DNA from: an uncultured Bacteroides sp.
GTDB taxonomy: Bacteria > Bacteroidota > Bacteroidia > Bacteroidales > Bacteroidaceae
DNA: 64,000 bases
Reading direction: 5' to 3'
Assembly: GCF_905207245.1 (NCBI RefSeq)
Contig: NZ_CAJLKP010000013.1
Location: 41,511-105,510 of the forward strand
Shown here: one piece after another, positions 45,150-54,958 of the stretch
Layout of the letters: each line of letters opens with the position of its first letter
Numbering within the stretch: position 1 is the first letter of the stretch
Position numbers and translations under genes: made by a program
The notes under the pieces: model-generated
What the model was told of the DNA's origin: nothing
Database searches by the model: none
The model's input: only the letters and a program-made list of their open reading frames with translations

Positions 45150-46115
45150 TTACTTGAACATCGGCTGTGCAAACCACCTCTTAAACATCCACGTCACCAC
45201 AATGTAGAGTCCGAATGCTGAAACAAAGCCCACAATCGCATCAATAAGGTAATGCGCCTGAATGTACACCGTTGCACCGCAAAGCAACAAATAGAACGGC
45301 AACAGGAAAGCAAACAGCCAGCGACTTCCGCGCCACGCCATAATCATCAGGATAGTGGATATGCCCACATGCGAACTGGGGAAAGCCGCCGTGGGGCGTT
45401 CACCTATCTGCTGCGAACCCTCTACCAGATTATAGAAGAAACCATGATCGTATCCCGGTCCGGGCAGCAACTCCTGGTTATGGTTGAAGTAGTCTCCAAT
45501 GGAAGGGAATACCCCCTGCGCCACATTATCATCCCCGATAGCCGGGAAATAGAACTGCGGACCTGCCACCGGAACAAAGATATAAATCAGATAATAGATA
45601 AAGAAAGAAGTGACCAGCACGAACGACAGCTTCTCGAAGAATTGAAACCGGTAGATAAAGTACCAGACCACTACAATCAGTATCATCGGATAATAGAAGA
45701 AGTATCCCATATTGAACGGCTCACTCACCCACATATGCGGGAAGCGGAGGCAGAACCACACCGCCGGTTGTCCGCCGAACATCCACTGCTCCGCCGAAGC
45801 GAATACATGGTCCAGGTTGGGGAATATCCGGTTGAACTCAAATGTATCGGGATACCAATAGGAAAGCAAAGACATCTGTATGGCTATGCGCACAAAGGCG
45901 GAGAACTTACAGGGTGCCAGCCGGTAAAGATACATCAACAGGAATGTCATACCGGCAATCATGGCACGGTCAATCAACATCTGTCCAGGATGATCCATTT
46001 CCTGAAAAAGGAACAAGATCAAAATAGAAGTCAACAAATTGTATATAAGTGTTATCTTCTCTACTGCAAACAACCCCTTCCGGGTTTCTACCTTTTTAAA
46101 TAAATCTAAAGCCAT
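45150..46115 (-). CDS. PAP2-family membrane enzyme, Aur1/IPC-synthase-like
   Basis: 321 residues with about six to eight membrane spans. Lipid-phosphate-phosphatase motifs are present: AFPSSHVGIS (motif 2 His) and YIQAHYLIDAIVG (motif 3 His and Asp). The layout with motif 2 late in the chain and a long N-terminal membrane part is that of PAP2_3/Aur1 proteins, some of which make inositol phosphorylceramide in Bacteroides. It could also be a phospholipid phosphatase. Its first codons overlap the end of the epimerase gene by 10 bp, so the two are translationally linked. Confidence 0.82.
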   Translation of the reverse strand: MALDLFKKVETRKGLFAVEKITLIYNLLTSILILFLFQEMDHPGQMLIDRAMIAGMTFLLMYLYRLAPCKFSAFVRIAIQMSLLSYWYPDTFEFNRIFPNLDHVFASAEQWMFGGQPAVWFCLRFPHMWVSEPFNMGYFFYYPMILIVVVWYFIYRFQFFEKLSFVLVTSFFIYYLIYIFVPVAGPQFYFPAIGDDNVAQGVFPSIGDYFNHNQELLPGPGYDHGFFYNLVEGSQQIGERPTAAFPSSHVGISTILMIMAWRGSRWLFAFLLPFYLLLCGATVYIQAHYLIDAIVGFVSAFGLYIVVTWMFKRWFAQPMFK

Positions 46116-47113
46116 CCCTCGTTCTTATACCAGGCAATGGTTTCCTTCACGCCTTGCTCCAGGTTGTACTGGGGCGCGAATCCCAACTCCCGGACAGCCG
46201 GGCCGATGTCACATTGCCAATTGCGTTGTTTCATTATGTTATACTTATCCGAATTGAGAGTACCGGGCTTCTTGCTGCGCATCGCCCAGAAATCAGCGAG
46301 CAAAGATACAACTTTCAATATAATTAACGGGCATACCACCCGAATAACAAACGGATTACCCAATTCTTTCCTTATCAGGTCGGAAAAAGCACGGCTACGG
46401 TACACCTGTCCGTCTGCCAGGAAGTAGGCGCGGCGGCATGCCTGCTTCTCGATGCCAAGGAACACAGCCTGCACAATATCTTTCACATAGATAAACGTCA
46501 GGTCCTGGCGGCGGAAGCCCACCGCAAAGTCCGTATGCTGCTTGATGGACTTCGCCATCAGGTAGTAATCTTTCTCACGCGGGCCGTAGACTCCCGTGGG
46601 GCGATAAATGACATAGGGGAAGCCGGGAATGCTCTGCAAGTAGAGCTCGGCTTTAAGTTTGCTCAGTCCGTAAGCGGTATTGGGCATGGGGGAGTCGTCT
46701 TCCGTAATGGGTTGGTAGGTTTTCTCCCGGACGGGACCGAAGACGCTCAGCGTACTGATATAGATGAATTGTTTCGGTATCATGTTCAGTTCGCGAAGGG
46801 TATCGACAAAGTATTTCGTTTGCAGATAGTTCACGCGGTCGAACTCCCGCTTATCCGTGCACTTGGTGACGCCGGCGCAATGGATGATGTAGTCGAACTT
46901 ATTATAGGTTCCCTTATGACCGGAGAGTTGTGCCCTCAGTTCGTTGGGATGTGCAAAGTCCAGTTCGAGAATGTGTATCTTGCGGTTGCGCAGATATTCG
47001 CGGCTGCTACTTGAGCGGATACCCGCCCACACGCCGAACTTCCGCTTCAACGCTTCTTCTACGATGAAACTTCCGATAAATCCACTGGCTCCTGTAATTA
47101 ATATACTTTCCAC
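46106..47113 (-). CDS. NAD-dependent epimerase/dehydratase-like reductase
   Basis: 335 residues. An extended short-chain dehydrogenase: LITGASGFIGSFIVEEAL at 5-22 binds the cofactor, YISTLSVFG and YGLSK (Tyr-x-x-x-Lys catalytic pair) follow. It starts with GTG, and the Rossmann strand begins four residues later, so no longer start is needed. Relatives act on nucleotide sugars, but others reduce ketones on lipids, such as ketosphinganine or ketoceramide reductases. The overlap with an Aur1-like PAP2 gene makes a sphingolipid or phospholipid role a reasonable guess. Confidence 0.85.
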   Translation of the reverse strand: MESILITGASGFIGSFIVEEALKRKFGVWAGIRSSSSREYLRNRKIHILELDFAHPNELRAQLSGHKGTYNKFDYIIHCAGVTKCTDKREFDRVNYLQTKYFVDTLRELNMIPKQFIYISTLSVFGPVREKTYQPITEDDSPMPNTAYGLSKLKAELYLQSIPGFPYVIYRPTGVYGPREKDYYLMAKSIKQHTDFAVGFRRQDLTFIYVKDIVQAVFLGIEKQACRRAYFLADGQVYRSRAFSDLIRKELGNPFVIRVVCPLIILKVVSLLADFWAMRSKKPGTLNSDKYNIMKQRNWQCDIGPAVRELGFAPQYNLEQGVKETIAWYKNEGWL

Positions 47114-47128
47114 TCGCTACTTTTTATT

Positions 47129-47214
47129 TAGTGATTAACGGTAAGTGATGAGTGATTAGTAGGCTGCGCTATGACGCCGCATAGCACTAATCACTCATCA
47201 CTAGCCACTAATCA
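47129..47214. repeat. Heptamer array with GTGAT words around GGCTGCGCTATG
   Basis: A 17-bp arm AGTGATGAGTGATTAGT (47144-47160) has an exact inverted copy at 47186-47202. The words AGTGATG, AGTGATT repeat every 7 bp and so do AATCACT, CATCACT, AGCCACT. GGCTGCGCTATG lies inside and its GCTATG pairs with CATAGC. It runs up to the stop codon of the CDF gene. Confidence 0.85.
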
Positions 47215-48129
47215 TTATTTCAACGGTTCCACATGAATACCCACATGCGTATTCCTGCCAAACATATCTTTTAGTTTATTCTCTATCGCCGTGGCCGTCC
47301 GGTGCGCCTCTTCCAGGGATATTTTCCCGTCCATGCGCACATGTACCTCAATGGCACAATAGCTTCCGATGCGGCGCGTGCGCAGATGATGCGGTGAACT
47401 GACACCGGGAAACGACAGGATGGTCTCCTGTATCTTGTTCTCCACCGTGGCAGGCAACGACTTCTCCAACAGCTCGTCCACACAAGGTATCAGCAACCGG
47501 ATGGAGACTTTCATAATGAAAAAGCTCACAACCACCGCCGCAATCGGGTCGAGCACCCGCCAATGAGGGCCCAACACAATGGCACCGCCAATGCCCACAG
47601 CCGTACCTATGGAAGAAAGCGCATCACTCCGGTGATGCCACGCGTTGGCAATCACCGCCTGCGAGTTCAGTCTCTTCCCCTTGAATACCGTATAGCGATA
47701 AAGAGTTTCTTTCGAGACAATGGATAGCAGCGCTGCCACCAACGCCACGATGCCCGGCTCCTGCAAAGCATCTCCCTGCAAGAAACGGAAAATGGACGAC
47801 GCCCCACTCCAGAGAATACCGAAGCCGACACACAACAGCAGAATACCGATAATAGCAGTAGCCAGTGTCTCATACTTCCCATGCCCGTAATCGTGGCTCT
47901 CATCCTCGGGTTTGGCAGATATGCGCACAAACACAATCACAATAATATCGGTGACAAAATCCGACAGTGAATGAACCGCATCCGCCAGCATAGCGGCACT
48001 ATGCCCGAAAACTGCTGCAAAGAACTTGAACACAAGCAAAAGGAAGTTCACTATACTCCCTGCCACGGTCACCCGGTAAATGCCTTTTTCCCGTTGGGTA
48101 TCTGTCATCTGTAATGCTTGTTCTGCCAT
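47215..48129 (-). CDS. Cation diffusion facilitator, probable zinc exporter
   Basis: 304 residues with about six membrane spans and a cytoplasmic C-terminal domain. TM2 carries His53 and Asp57 (DAVHSLSD) and TM5 carries HHRSD, an HD-HD metal site typical for zinc. DYGHGKYET is the usual loop. Iron-type relatives have Asp in place of the first His. It exports divalent metal from the cytoplasm in exchange for protons. A TATATTTG box lies 23 bp upstream. Confidence 0.9.
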   Translation of the reverse strand: MAEQALQMTDTQREKGIYRVTVAGSIVNFLLLVFKFFAAVFGHSAAMLADAVHSLSDFVTDIIVIVFVRISAKPEDESHDYGHGKYETLATAIIGILLLCVGFGILWSGASSIFRFLQGDALQEPGIVALVAALLSIVSKETLYRYTVFKGKRLNSQAVIANAWHHRSDALSSIGTAVGIGGAIVLGPHWRVLDPIAAVVVSFFIMKVSIRLLIPCVDELLEKSLPATVENKIQETILSFPGVSSPHHLRTRRIGSYCAIEVHVRMDGKISLEEAHRTATAIENKLKDMFGRNTHVGIHVEPLK

Positions 48130-48151
48130 TCAGCCATTTTATAAATCGTTG

Positions 48152-48159
48152 CAAATATA
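48152..48159 (-). promoter_or_regulatory. -7 box of the CDF gene
   Basis: TATATTTG on the minus strand, 23 bp before the start. Only a partial TTG is seen 23 bp further upstream. Confidence 0.4.
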
Positions 48160-48277
48160 GTACATAAATCCGTTTGCTTCTGCAATTTACCGGTTATTTT
48201 CTGCCAGAGAAGAAGATTTTAGGGGCAGATTGAACGAGGGATAACTATTATTTGTTTACTTTGCAAATAGAGAATGA

Positions 48278-48411
48278 AGTGACGAGTGACGAGCTACAAG
48301 CTACGAGCTACAAGTAACGAGTTGCTGCGCTGTACTCAGGGCGAATAATTATTCGCCCGGCTATCACGCCGAAAGGTACTCATCACACGTAGCTTGTAGC
48401 TCGTCACTTAT
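48278..48411. repeat. Heptamer element with GAATAATTATTC centre
   Basis: Words AGTGACG, AGTGACG, AGCTACA, AGCTACG, AGCTACA, AGTAACG recur every 7 bp from 48278, then TGCTGCGCTGTACTC, then the palindrome GCGAATAATTATTCGC, and the inverted right arm to 48411. About 110 bp nearly match 60885-60996. It fills most of the 311-bp gap between the divergent CDF and rnr genes. The remainder shows no other element. Confidence 0.88.
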
Positions 48412-48440
48412 CTGCCACTAACATAAAAAAGATATATATT

Positions 48441-50582
48441 ATGAGCAAGAACAAAGAAAAGAAAGCCGGCAAGCGCATGAAAAAGAAAGAGCTTGTGGGC
48501 GCACTCATGGATTTTTTCCATTCAAAACCTGACGAAGTACTGTCCCTGAAATACATATTCGAACAACTTCACCTCACCACGCATCCCCTGAAGATGCTGT
48601 GCAAGGACATCCTGAGCGACTTGTCGCTGGACGACTACATCACCGAAGTGGATAAAAGCAAGTATAAGCTGAACAACCATGGCGTGGAGATGGTGGGCAC
48701 CTTCCAGCGCAAGAGCAACGGAAAGAATTCCTTCATCCCCGAAGGTGGCGGTGACCCGATATTCGTTGCCGAACGCAACTCGGCACACGCCATGAACAAC
48801 GATAAAGTGCGCATCTCCTTCTATGCCAAACGCCGTGGACGCGAAGCCGAAGGTGAAGTCATCGAAGTACTGGAACGCGCCAACGACACCTTTGTAGGCA
48901 CGCTGGAAGTTGCCAACTCCTACGCCTTCCTGGTGACGGAGAACCGCACGCTCGCCAACGACATCTTCATCCCCAAAGAGAAGCTGAAAGGTGGAAAGAC
49001 AGGCGACAAAGCCATCGTGAAAGTAGTGGAGTGGCCCGACAAGGCTAAGAACCCCATCGGACAAGTCATCGACATCCTCGGCAAAGCGGGCGACAACACC
49101 ACCGAGATGCATGCCATTCTTGCCGAGTTCGGCCTGCCCTACGTCTACCCCGCTTCCGTAGAGAAAGCTGCGGACAAGATTCCTGCTGAAATCTCCGATG
49201 AAGAGATTGCCAAGCGCGAGGACTTCCGGGGTGTGACCACCTTCACCATCGACCCGAAGGATGCCAAGGACTTTGACGACGCCCTCTCCATCCGCAAACT
49301 GAAAGAAGGTTTGTGGGAAGTGGGTGTACACATAGCAGACGTCAGCCACTACGTCACCGAAGGCAGCATTATCGACAAGGAAGCCGAGAAGCGCGCCACG
49401 TCCGTCTACCTGGTAGACCGCACCATCCCGATGCTACCCGAACGCCTTTGTAACTTCATCTGCTCTCTGCGTCCCAACGAAGAGAAGCTGGCATACTCCG
49501 TCATCTTCGACATCAACGAAAAGGGCTACGTAAAGAATGCACGTGTCGTTCACACCGTCATCAAGTCCGACCGCCGCTTCACCTACGAAGAAGCGCAACA
49601 GATTATCGAGACGAAAGAAGGTGACTTCAAAGAAGAAGTCCTCATGCTGGATACCATTGCCAAGGCATTAAGGCAGAAGCGCTTCGTGGCGGGAGCCATC
49701 AACTTCGATCGCTATGAGGTGAAATTCGAGATAGACGAGAAGGGTAAGCCCATCAGCGTTTACTTCAAGGAATCCAAAGATGCTAACAAACTGGTAGAAG
49801 AGTTTATGCTTCTTGCCAACCGCACCGTAGCCGAGAAGATAGGCCGTGTGCCCAAGAACAAGAAGCCCAAAGTATTTCCTTACCGTATCCACGACCTGCC
49901 CGACCCGGAGAAACTGGATAACCTGGCGCAATTCATTGCCCGTTTCGGCTACAAGCTGCGCACCAGCGGAACGAAGACGGACGTTTCCAAGTCCATCAAC
50001 CACTTGCTGGATGACATTCAGGGAAAGAAGGAAGAGAATCTTATTGAAACCGTATCCATACGTGCCATGCAAAAAGCGCGTTACTCCACGCACAACATCG
50101 GACACTACGGACTTGCATTCGATTTCTATACACACTTCACTTCGCCCATCCGCCGCTTCCCGGACATGATGGTGCACCGCCTGCTGACCAAATATCTGGA
50201 TGGCGGACGCAGTGTTTCCGAGAAGAAGTACGAGGACCTCTGCGACCATTCCAGCAACATGGAACAGATTGCAGCCAATGCCGAACGTGCTTCCATCAAG
50301 TATAAACAAGTAGAGTTTATGACAGAGCGCCTGGGACAAGTGTTCGACGGTGTCATCTCCGGCGTAACGGAGTGGGGATTGTACGTTGAACTGAACGAGA
50401 ATAAGTGCGAAGGCATGATACCCATCCGCGACCTCGACGATGATTACTACGAATTTGATGAGAAGAACTACTGTCTGCGCGGACGCCGCAAGCACCGCAC
50501 GTATAGTCTGGGCGATGCAATCACGATTAAAGTGGCACGCGCCAACTTGGAAAAGAAGCAGTTGGACTTTGCACTGATGTAA
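48441..50582 (+). CDS. rnr: Ribonuclease R
   Basis: 713 residues. An N-terminal winged-helix-like part, cold-shock domains (about 80-230), the RNB catalytic domain with TIDPKDAKDFDDALS and its metal-binding aspartates at about 270, HYGLAFDFYTHFTSPIRRFPD, and a C-terminal S1 domain (FDGVISGVTEWGLYVEL). It degrades structured RNA from the 3' end. It starts with a lysine-rich segment. Downstream a GTTGAC inverted repeat begins within six bases of the stop codon. Confidence 0.96.
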   Translation: MSKNKEKKAGKRMKKKELVGALMDFFHSKPDEVLSLKYIFEQLHLTTHPLKMLCKDILSDLSLDDYITEVDKSKYKLNNHGVEMVGTFQRKSNGKNSFIPEGGGDPIFVAERNSAHAMNNDKVRISFYAKRRGREAEGEVIEVLERANDTFVGTLEVANSYAFLVTENRTLANDIFIPKEKLKGGKTGDKAIVKVVEWPDKAKNPIGQVIDILGKAGDNTTEMHAILAEFGLPYVYPASVEKAADKIPAEISDEEIAKREDFRGVTTFTIDPKDAKDFDDALSIRKLKEGLWEVGVHIADVSHYVTEGSIIDKEAEKRATSVYLVDRTIPMLPERLCNFICSLRPNEEKLAYSVIFDINEKGYVKNARVVHTVIKSDRRFTYEEAQQIIETKEGDFKEEVLMLDTIAKALRQKRFVAGAINFDRYEVKFEIDEKGKPISVYFKESKDANKLVEEFMLLANRTVAEKIGRVPKNKKPKVFPYRIHDLPDPEKLDNLAQFIARFGYKLRTSGTKTDVSKSINHLLDDIQGKKEENLIETVSIRAMQKARYSTHNIGHYGLAFDFYTHFTSPIRRFPDMMVHRLLTKYLDGGRSVSEKKYEDLCDHSSNMEQIAANAERASIKYKQVEFMTERLGQVFDGVISGVTEWGLYVELNENKCEGMIPIRDLDDDYYEFDEKNYCLRGRRKHRTYSLGDAITIKVARANLEKKQLDFALM

Positions 50583-50587
50583 AAAGG

Positions 50588-50705
50588 AAGTTGACGAGGG
50601 GAGAAGTTGACGAGGGGACGAGGGGCTGCGCTATGGCTCCTGCCTCCTTGTCAACTTCTTCCCTTACCCCTTTGTCTCCTTGTCAACTTCTCCCCTCGTC
50701 AACTT
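50588..50705. repeat. Inverted repeat with GTTGACGAGGGG arms, GCTGCGCT core
   Basis: A 24-bp arm at 50588-50611 has an exact inverted copy at 50682-50705. The word AGTTGACGAGGGG occurs twice on the left, 16 bp apart, and several degenerate copies lie on the right. GGGCTGCGCTATGG sits at 50624-50637. It lies between the convergent rnr and HTCS genes and may act as a two-way terminator. Confidence 0.85.
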
Positions 50706-50721
50706 GTCAACTTTCCCCCCC

Positions 50722-53700
50722 TCATTGTTTCTGCCTCACATATCCCGAAGGCGACATCCCATACTCATTCTTAAAGCACTGCCTGAAATAAGCCACACTG
50801 CTGAATCCTGTCATATACGCTATCTCCGAAATAGTATATTCACCGGACAACAGCATCTCCACACTCTTACGCATCTTCACCTTACGGATAAACTCATTGG
50901 CCGACATATCCGCCAATCCCTTAATCTTGCGATAAAGCGTGGAATGGCTCATGCACATCTTGTCCGCAATAAACGCCACATCCATCTTCTCCATTTCCAG
51001 ATTCTCTTCGATAATCTGCGTAATCTTCTGCATAAATTCATTATCCAGCCTGTTTAGCGAGCTCACCACTCCCTCCTCTATAGGCTTCGTATCCGCCAGT
51101 GCCAACTGCGAAGCAATCTTCTTACGCACTTCCAACTGATTGTTGATACAGCTATGCAGCAACTTCGCACTGAACGGTTTCGTCAGATAAGTATCCGCAC
51201 CCGATGAGTAACCTTCCTCCTTATCTTGCAAAGAATCCTTAGCCGTCAACAAGATAACAGGAATGTGGCTGGTACGCATATCCTCCTTCACCCGCTTGCA
51301 AAGTTCCACACCATCCATAATCGGCATCATGATGTCGGAGACAATCACATTCGGAATCCGCGCCTGCGCCAGTTCCCAACCCTCCTGACCGTCTTTGGCC
51401 GTAACGACCTCATAAATCTCGGAGAATGAGCTCCGGATGTACTCCCGGATATCGGAATTATCTTCCACAACCAGCACAATCGGACGACCGTCCATAAAAG
51501 CCTCCATGCTTGCGGCGTCCTCCGCAATAACCGGTCTTTTCTCTGCCTTATCTTCAACGTGGATGGCATTCGGATACGTGTTTTCCGTCAGCAGGCGCAG
51601 GGTAAAGGTAGTCCCCACTTCCAATGTGCTTTCCACTTTCAGGTTCGCTTCGTGCAATTCGCTCAGCCCTTTCACAAGTGCCAGTCCGATGCCCGAACCC
51701 GAAGCCTGGTATTTGCTCTTTGCCTGATAATAGCGGTCGAAGATATGAGGCAATGCCTCCGCTTCGATGCCATGCCCCGTATCACTCACGCTGATTTCCG
51801 TGTATTTTATCTGTTTGTCCTCCACCGAGCGCAATGCCAGTGTGATATCTCCCTCCGAAGTATATTTGGCAGCATTGCTCAGCAGATTATCCAGGATGAT
51901 AGTGACCATATCGACATCATAAAACAACTCCGTATCCTTAGTTTCAATATTAATGTGGTAATTCACTTTCCTATTCGGATTCAGCTCCTTATAACGCAAT
52001 CCTACCTCCTGCACCAGTTGCGCCAAGTCTCTCCTCGCCACAGTCAGCTTGCGGTTCTGCGTTTCCGTCTTCCGGAACTCCAGTATGCGGTTGATGAGAT
52101 TCAGCAAACGGGTGGCGCTATCATGGATAATGCTAATCTTATTGGCATGTTTGGGAGACAAAGTAGCGTCACTCAATAAATCCTCCAACGGACCTAAAAT
52201 AAGAGTCAGCGGTGTACGCAGCTCATGGGTGATGTTGGTGTAGAAACGTAGTCGCTCATTATTCAGTTCCTGTTCATTCTGGCTCTTCCTGCGCTCCACT
52301 TCCAGTGAACTTTCCAGGTCTATCTTACGCTTATAGAAACGCAACAGCGCATAAAGAGCGAGGATGAACAGCAATGCATAAACCAGTTTAGCATACCAGG
52401 TAAGCCAGAACGGTGGCTGAATACGGATGACCAGCGAAGCCTCCTTCTTGTCCCACTCCTGATTGCGGATGCGCGTTTTCACCTTGAAAACGTAAGTTCC
52501 GGGAGAGAGGTTGCGGAAAGTTACCTGATTCTCGCCCTGCGTGTTGTACCATGCTTTTTCCAATCCTTCAAGCATATAGGTGAATTCCACCTGAGGGCTC
52601 TGGGTGTAATCCAGCACATTGAATGATATCTTGAACGTATTCTGATTGTACGGCAGTTCTATCTCTCCGCCTGCAATGGACATGGGCAGTTCCTCGTCGT
52701 GGCTTTCCTTCATGCGGTGATAGGTGCAGAAGCGTGTGATAGTGATGGAAGAAATCTCACGGTTGGTGGGAATCTCCCGCGGATTGAAGTAACATGCACC
52801 ATTTTGTGAGCCGAAGTACATCGTTCCGTCGGGAGCCATGCAGGTAGCCCCGTTCATGAAGTCGCCCATAGGCACGCCATCGTGATGGCTATAGTTATAG
52901 AAAATCTTCTTAGCCTCATCCAGCCGGGAGATTCCGCTATTCGTGCTCACCCATATCTGGTGAAACTGGTCTTCGGCAATGGCACGCACCTGGCTATTCT
53001 GCAGTCCGTTCTGTTCCTTAAACACTTCAAACTCTTCCGGTTGCGCCGTATCATGGAAAATCACCACCCCTTCACGCGTGGCAACCAGTATCCTGTTCCG
53101 GGAGTCCTGTATCATATGATTCACGGCATTTGAGCAGAAACCGTTCTCAACCACGAAATTACATATGAGTTTATTGTTCGGGTCGAACACCGAAATACCT
53201 TTTCCGAATGTTCCTATCCACAATTTGCCTTCCTTATCCCGCAGAATGCCATGTATCTTTGTATCCGGCAGTTGGCTTTGGATAAAGTTTGCCAGTTGCA
53301 GTTCACCCTCCTTATACATATAAAGCCCGCTCTCGGTTCCTATCCAGAGGCTCCCGTCTTTATCTTCATAGAAGCAGTGCACGTTCAGGGTTCCTTCATA
53401 GGGTGTCTTGCCAATACGGGCCATCCGCCTGTTCTTGGGATCAAGCAGCAAGATGCCATTCAGATAAGTTCCCATCCAGAGCTTTTCCCGGGAGTCCTTG
53501 TACACAACATTAATATGAGTGTTGGGCTGCAAAGGGTGCAATGCAAAAGTTTCTTTCAACTTATTTTTCCGGAAAACAGCAAACTCCCCCTCGCCGCCAA
53601 CCAGCACCTCATCATTTTCTGCAAATAATCCCCACACCTGCCTGTTGCTTTGCTTACCACCCTTTTCAACCGTGTAGGGCAGCATGTTGAAGATGGGCTG

Positions 53701-54750
53701 TGCATAACTGATAAAATCCACCCCACCGCGGTAGTTCCCCAGCCAGATATTACCAAAAGTATCCTGAAAAGCGCATTTGGCGTTAGGGCCTGAGAGCCCG
53801 TGTCCATCGTTGGTAGCAGGTATATTCTGAAAATGAATATCACCGGGAGAAGTAAATGTGTTTTGCTTCATATCGAGGATGCTTACTCCTCCTATATTTG
53901 TACATATCCACAGCCGCCCGTCTTTCATCTGCTTTATATCCATCACATAATTGGATAATAGAGAATTATCATCTCCGGGAACATGCCTGAATGAGGTGAA
54001 CTTTTCATTATCAGGATTAAACAGAGCAAGTCCGTTACTGGTTCCCAACCATACATTCCCCTGCTCATCCACACAAATAGCATCAACTATACTTCCCGGC
54101 AAACTGTTCGGATCACCGGGAACAGGCATATATCTTTTTATCGTGGAATCTCTCAGAGAGATAATGCTCATCCCCTTGTCATAATGACCCACGTATAAGC
54201 GTCCCTGTCCGTCGTCGCACGCGACGTTACTTTTAAGTCCGCCCAAGCCCTTTACATTGTGCTCGTAGAGATGGGTAAATTTCTGCGTTTCGATGTCATA
54301 ATAATGGATACCGACGTGATAGGTAGTAATCCACAAGCCCTTTTTATCAAAAGAAGGAATGATATTGGTGACATCGTTGGTCGCAATGGTTCCGCTTCCG
54401 GCCCTGTATGAAGTAAACGTACCCGCATCACAGTCGAACACGCACAGCCCTTCACGCTGGGTAGCTATCCACACCTTATTATCACGCGGATCGGCACACA
54501 CAGCGTTCAGTTCATTGGCACTCAATCCCGAAGTGTACTTTTTGTAAACCGTAAATTGCCTGCCATCGAACTTATTCAATCCTCCTTCAGTGGCAAACCA
54601 CATGCACCCTTGTTTGTCTTGGGTGATTCCCACCACATAGTTGCTGGATAGTCCGTCTTCTACCCCCAGCCTTTTAATTGTATAGGGTTGTGCTTCCGCT
54701 TTCATTGCCAACAGAACAACCAACCCCAGAAATAGCAGAGTGTTTTTCAT
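50722..54750 (-). CDS. Hybrid two-component system regulator (HTCS)
   Basis: 1342 residues from the ATG at 54750, which gives a clean signal peptide (MKNTLLFLGLVVLLAMKAEAQ). An ATG eight codons earlier is possible. Periplasmic propellers (DKQGCMWFATEGGLNKFDG and many similar repeats), Y_Y_Y domain, membrane span, kinase with His842 (NITHELRTPLT), receiver with Asp1139 (VSDIMMPIMDG), and AraC-type end (about 1240-1335). It is divergent from a SusCD pair and probably controls it. Its ligand cannot be guessed because no enzyme gene is present. Confidence 0.95.
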   Translation of the reverse strand: MKNTLLFLGLVVLLAMKAEAQPYTIKRLGVEDGLSSNYVVGITQDKQGCMWFATEGGLNKFDGRQFTVYKKYTSGLSANELNAVCADPRDNKVWIATQREGLCVFDCDAGTFTSYRAGSGTIATNDVTNIIPSFDKKGLWITTYHVGIHYYDIETQKFTHLYEHNVKGLGGLKSNVACDDGQGRLYVGHYDKGMSIISLRDSTIKRYMPVPGDPNSLPGSIVDAICVDEQGNVWLGTSNGLALFNPDNEKFTSFRHVPGDDNSLLSNYVMDIKQMKDGRLWICTNIGGVSILDMKQNTFTSPGDIHFQNIPATNDGHGLSGPNAKCAFQDTFGNIWLGNYRGGVDFISYAQPIFNMLPYTVEKGGKQSNRQVWGLFAENDEVLVGGEGEFAVFRKNKLKETFALHPLQPNTHINVVYKDSREKLWMGTYLNGILLLDPKNRRMARIGKTPYEGTLNVHCFYEDKDGSLWIGTESGLYMYKEGELQLANFIQSQLPDTKIHGILRDKEGKLWIGTFGKGISVFDPNNKLICNFVVENGFCSNAVNHMIQDSRNRILVATREGVVIFHDTAQPEEFEVFKEQNGLQNSQVRAIAEDQFHQIWVSTNSGISRLDEAKKIFYNYSHHDGVPMGDFMNGATCMAPDGTMYFGSQNGACYFNPREIPTNREISSITITRFCTYHRMKESHDEELPMSIAGGEIELPYNQNTFKISFNVLDYTQSPQVEFTYMLEGLEKAWYNTQGENQVTFRNLSPGTYVFKVKTRIRNQEWDKKEASLVIRIQPPFWLTWYAKLVYALLFILALYALLRFYKRKIDLESSLEVERRKSQNEQELNNERLRFYTNITHELRTPLTLILGPLEDLLSDATLSPKHANKISIIHDSATRLLNLINRILEFRKTETQNRKLTVARRDLAQLVQEVGLRYKELNPNRKVNYHINIETKDTELFYDVDMVTIILDNLLSNAAKYTSEGDITLALRSVEDKQIKYTEISVSDTGHGIEAEALPHIFDRYYQAKSKYQASGSGIGLALVKGLSELHEANLKVESTLEVGTTFTLRLLTENTYPNAIHVEDKAEKRPVIAEDAASMEAFMDGRPIVLVVEDNSDIREYIRSSFSEIYEVVTAKDGQEGWELAQARIPNVIVSDIMMPIMDGVELCKRVKEDMRTSHIPVILLTAKDSLQDKEEGYSSGADTYLTKPFSAKLLHSCINNQLEVRKKIASQLALADTKPIEEGVVSSLNRLDNEFMQKITQIIEENLEMEKMDVAFIADKMCMSHSTLYRKIKGLADMSANEFIRKVKMRKSVEMLLSGEYTISEIAYMTGFSSVAYFRQCFKNEYGMSPSGYVRQKQ

Positions 54751-54876
54751 TTGAATCTGTTTTACTTGTTTCAAAGATGCACTAAAAATTCAACATAAAC
54801 CAATCAAAAACTCGTCTTGAACGATTTTTCTATTCTACTTGCTTATTTTTCTATCCACTACTTTCTATTTAGCCTT

Positions 54877-54898
54877 TAATTTTGCAATGACAAATGTA
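54877..54898. promoter_or_regulatory. Divergent -7 boxes between HTCS and susC
   Basis: Plus strand TAATTTTG at 54877-54884 faces susC. Minus strand TACATTTG at 54891-54898 faces the HTCS gene. No good -33 elements, as expected if an activator is needed for susC. Confidence 0.4.
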
Positions 54899-54958
54899 GG
54901 AAACTAAATAATGTTATTATTTCAATCACCTTATTTAATCTAATAAAAAAGAAAAACG

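Noticed and set aside
49668..50495. Minus-strand ORF of 275 codons, and a similar one at 48522-49349
   Set aside because: Both are antisense to rnr and without motifs.
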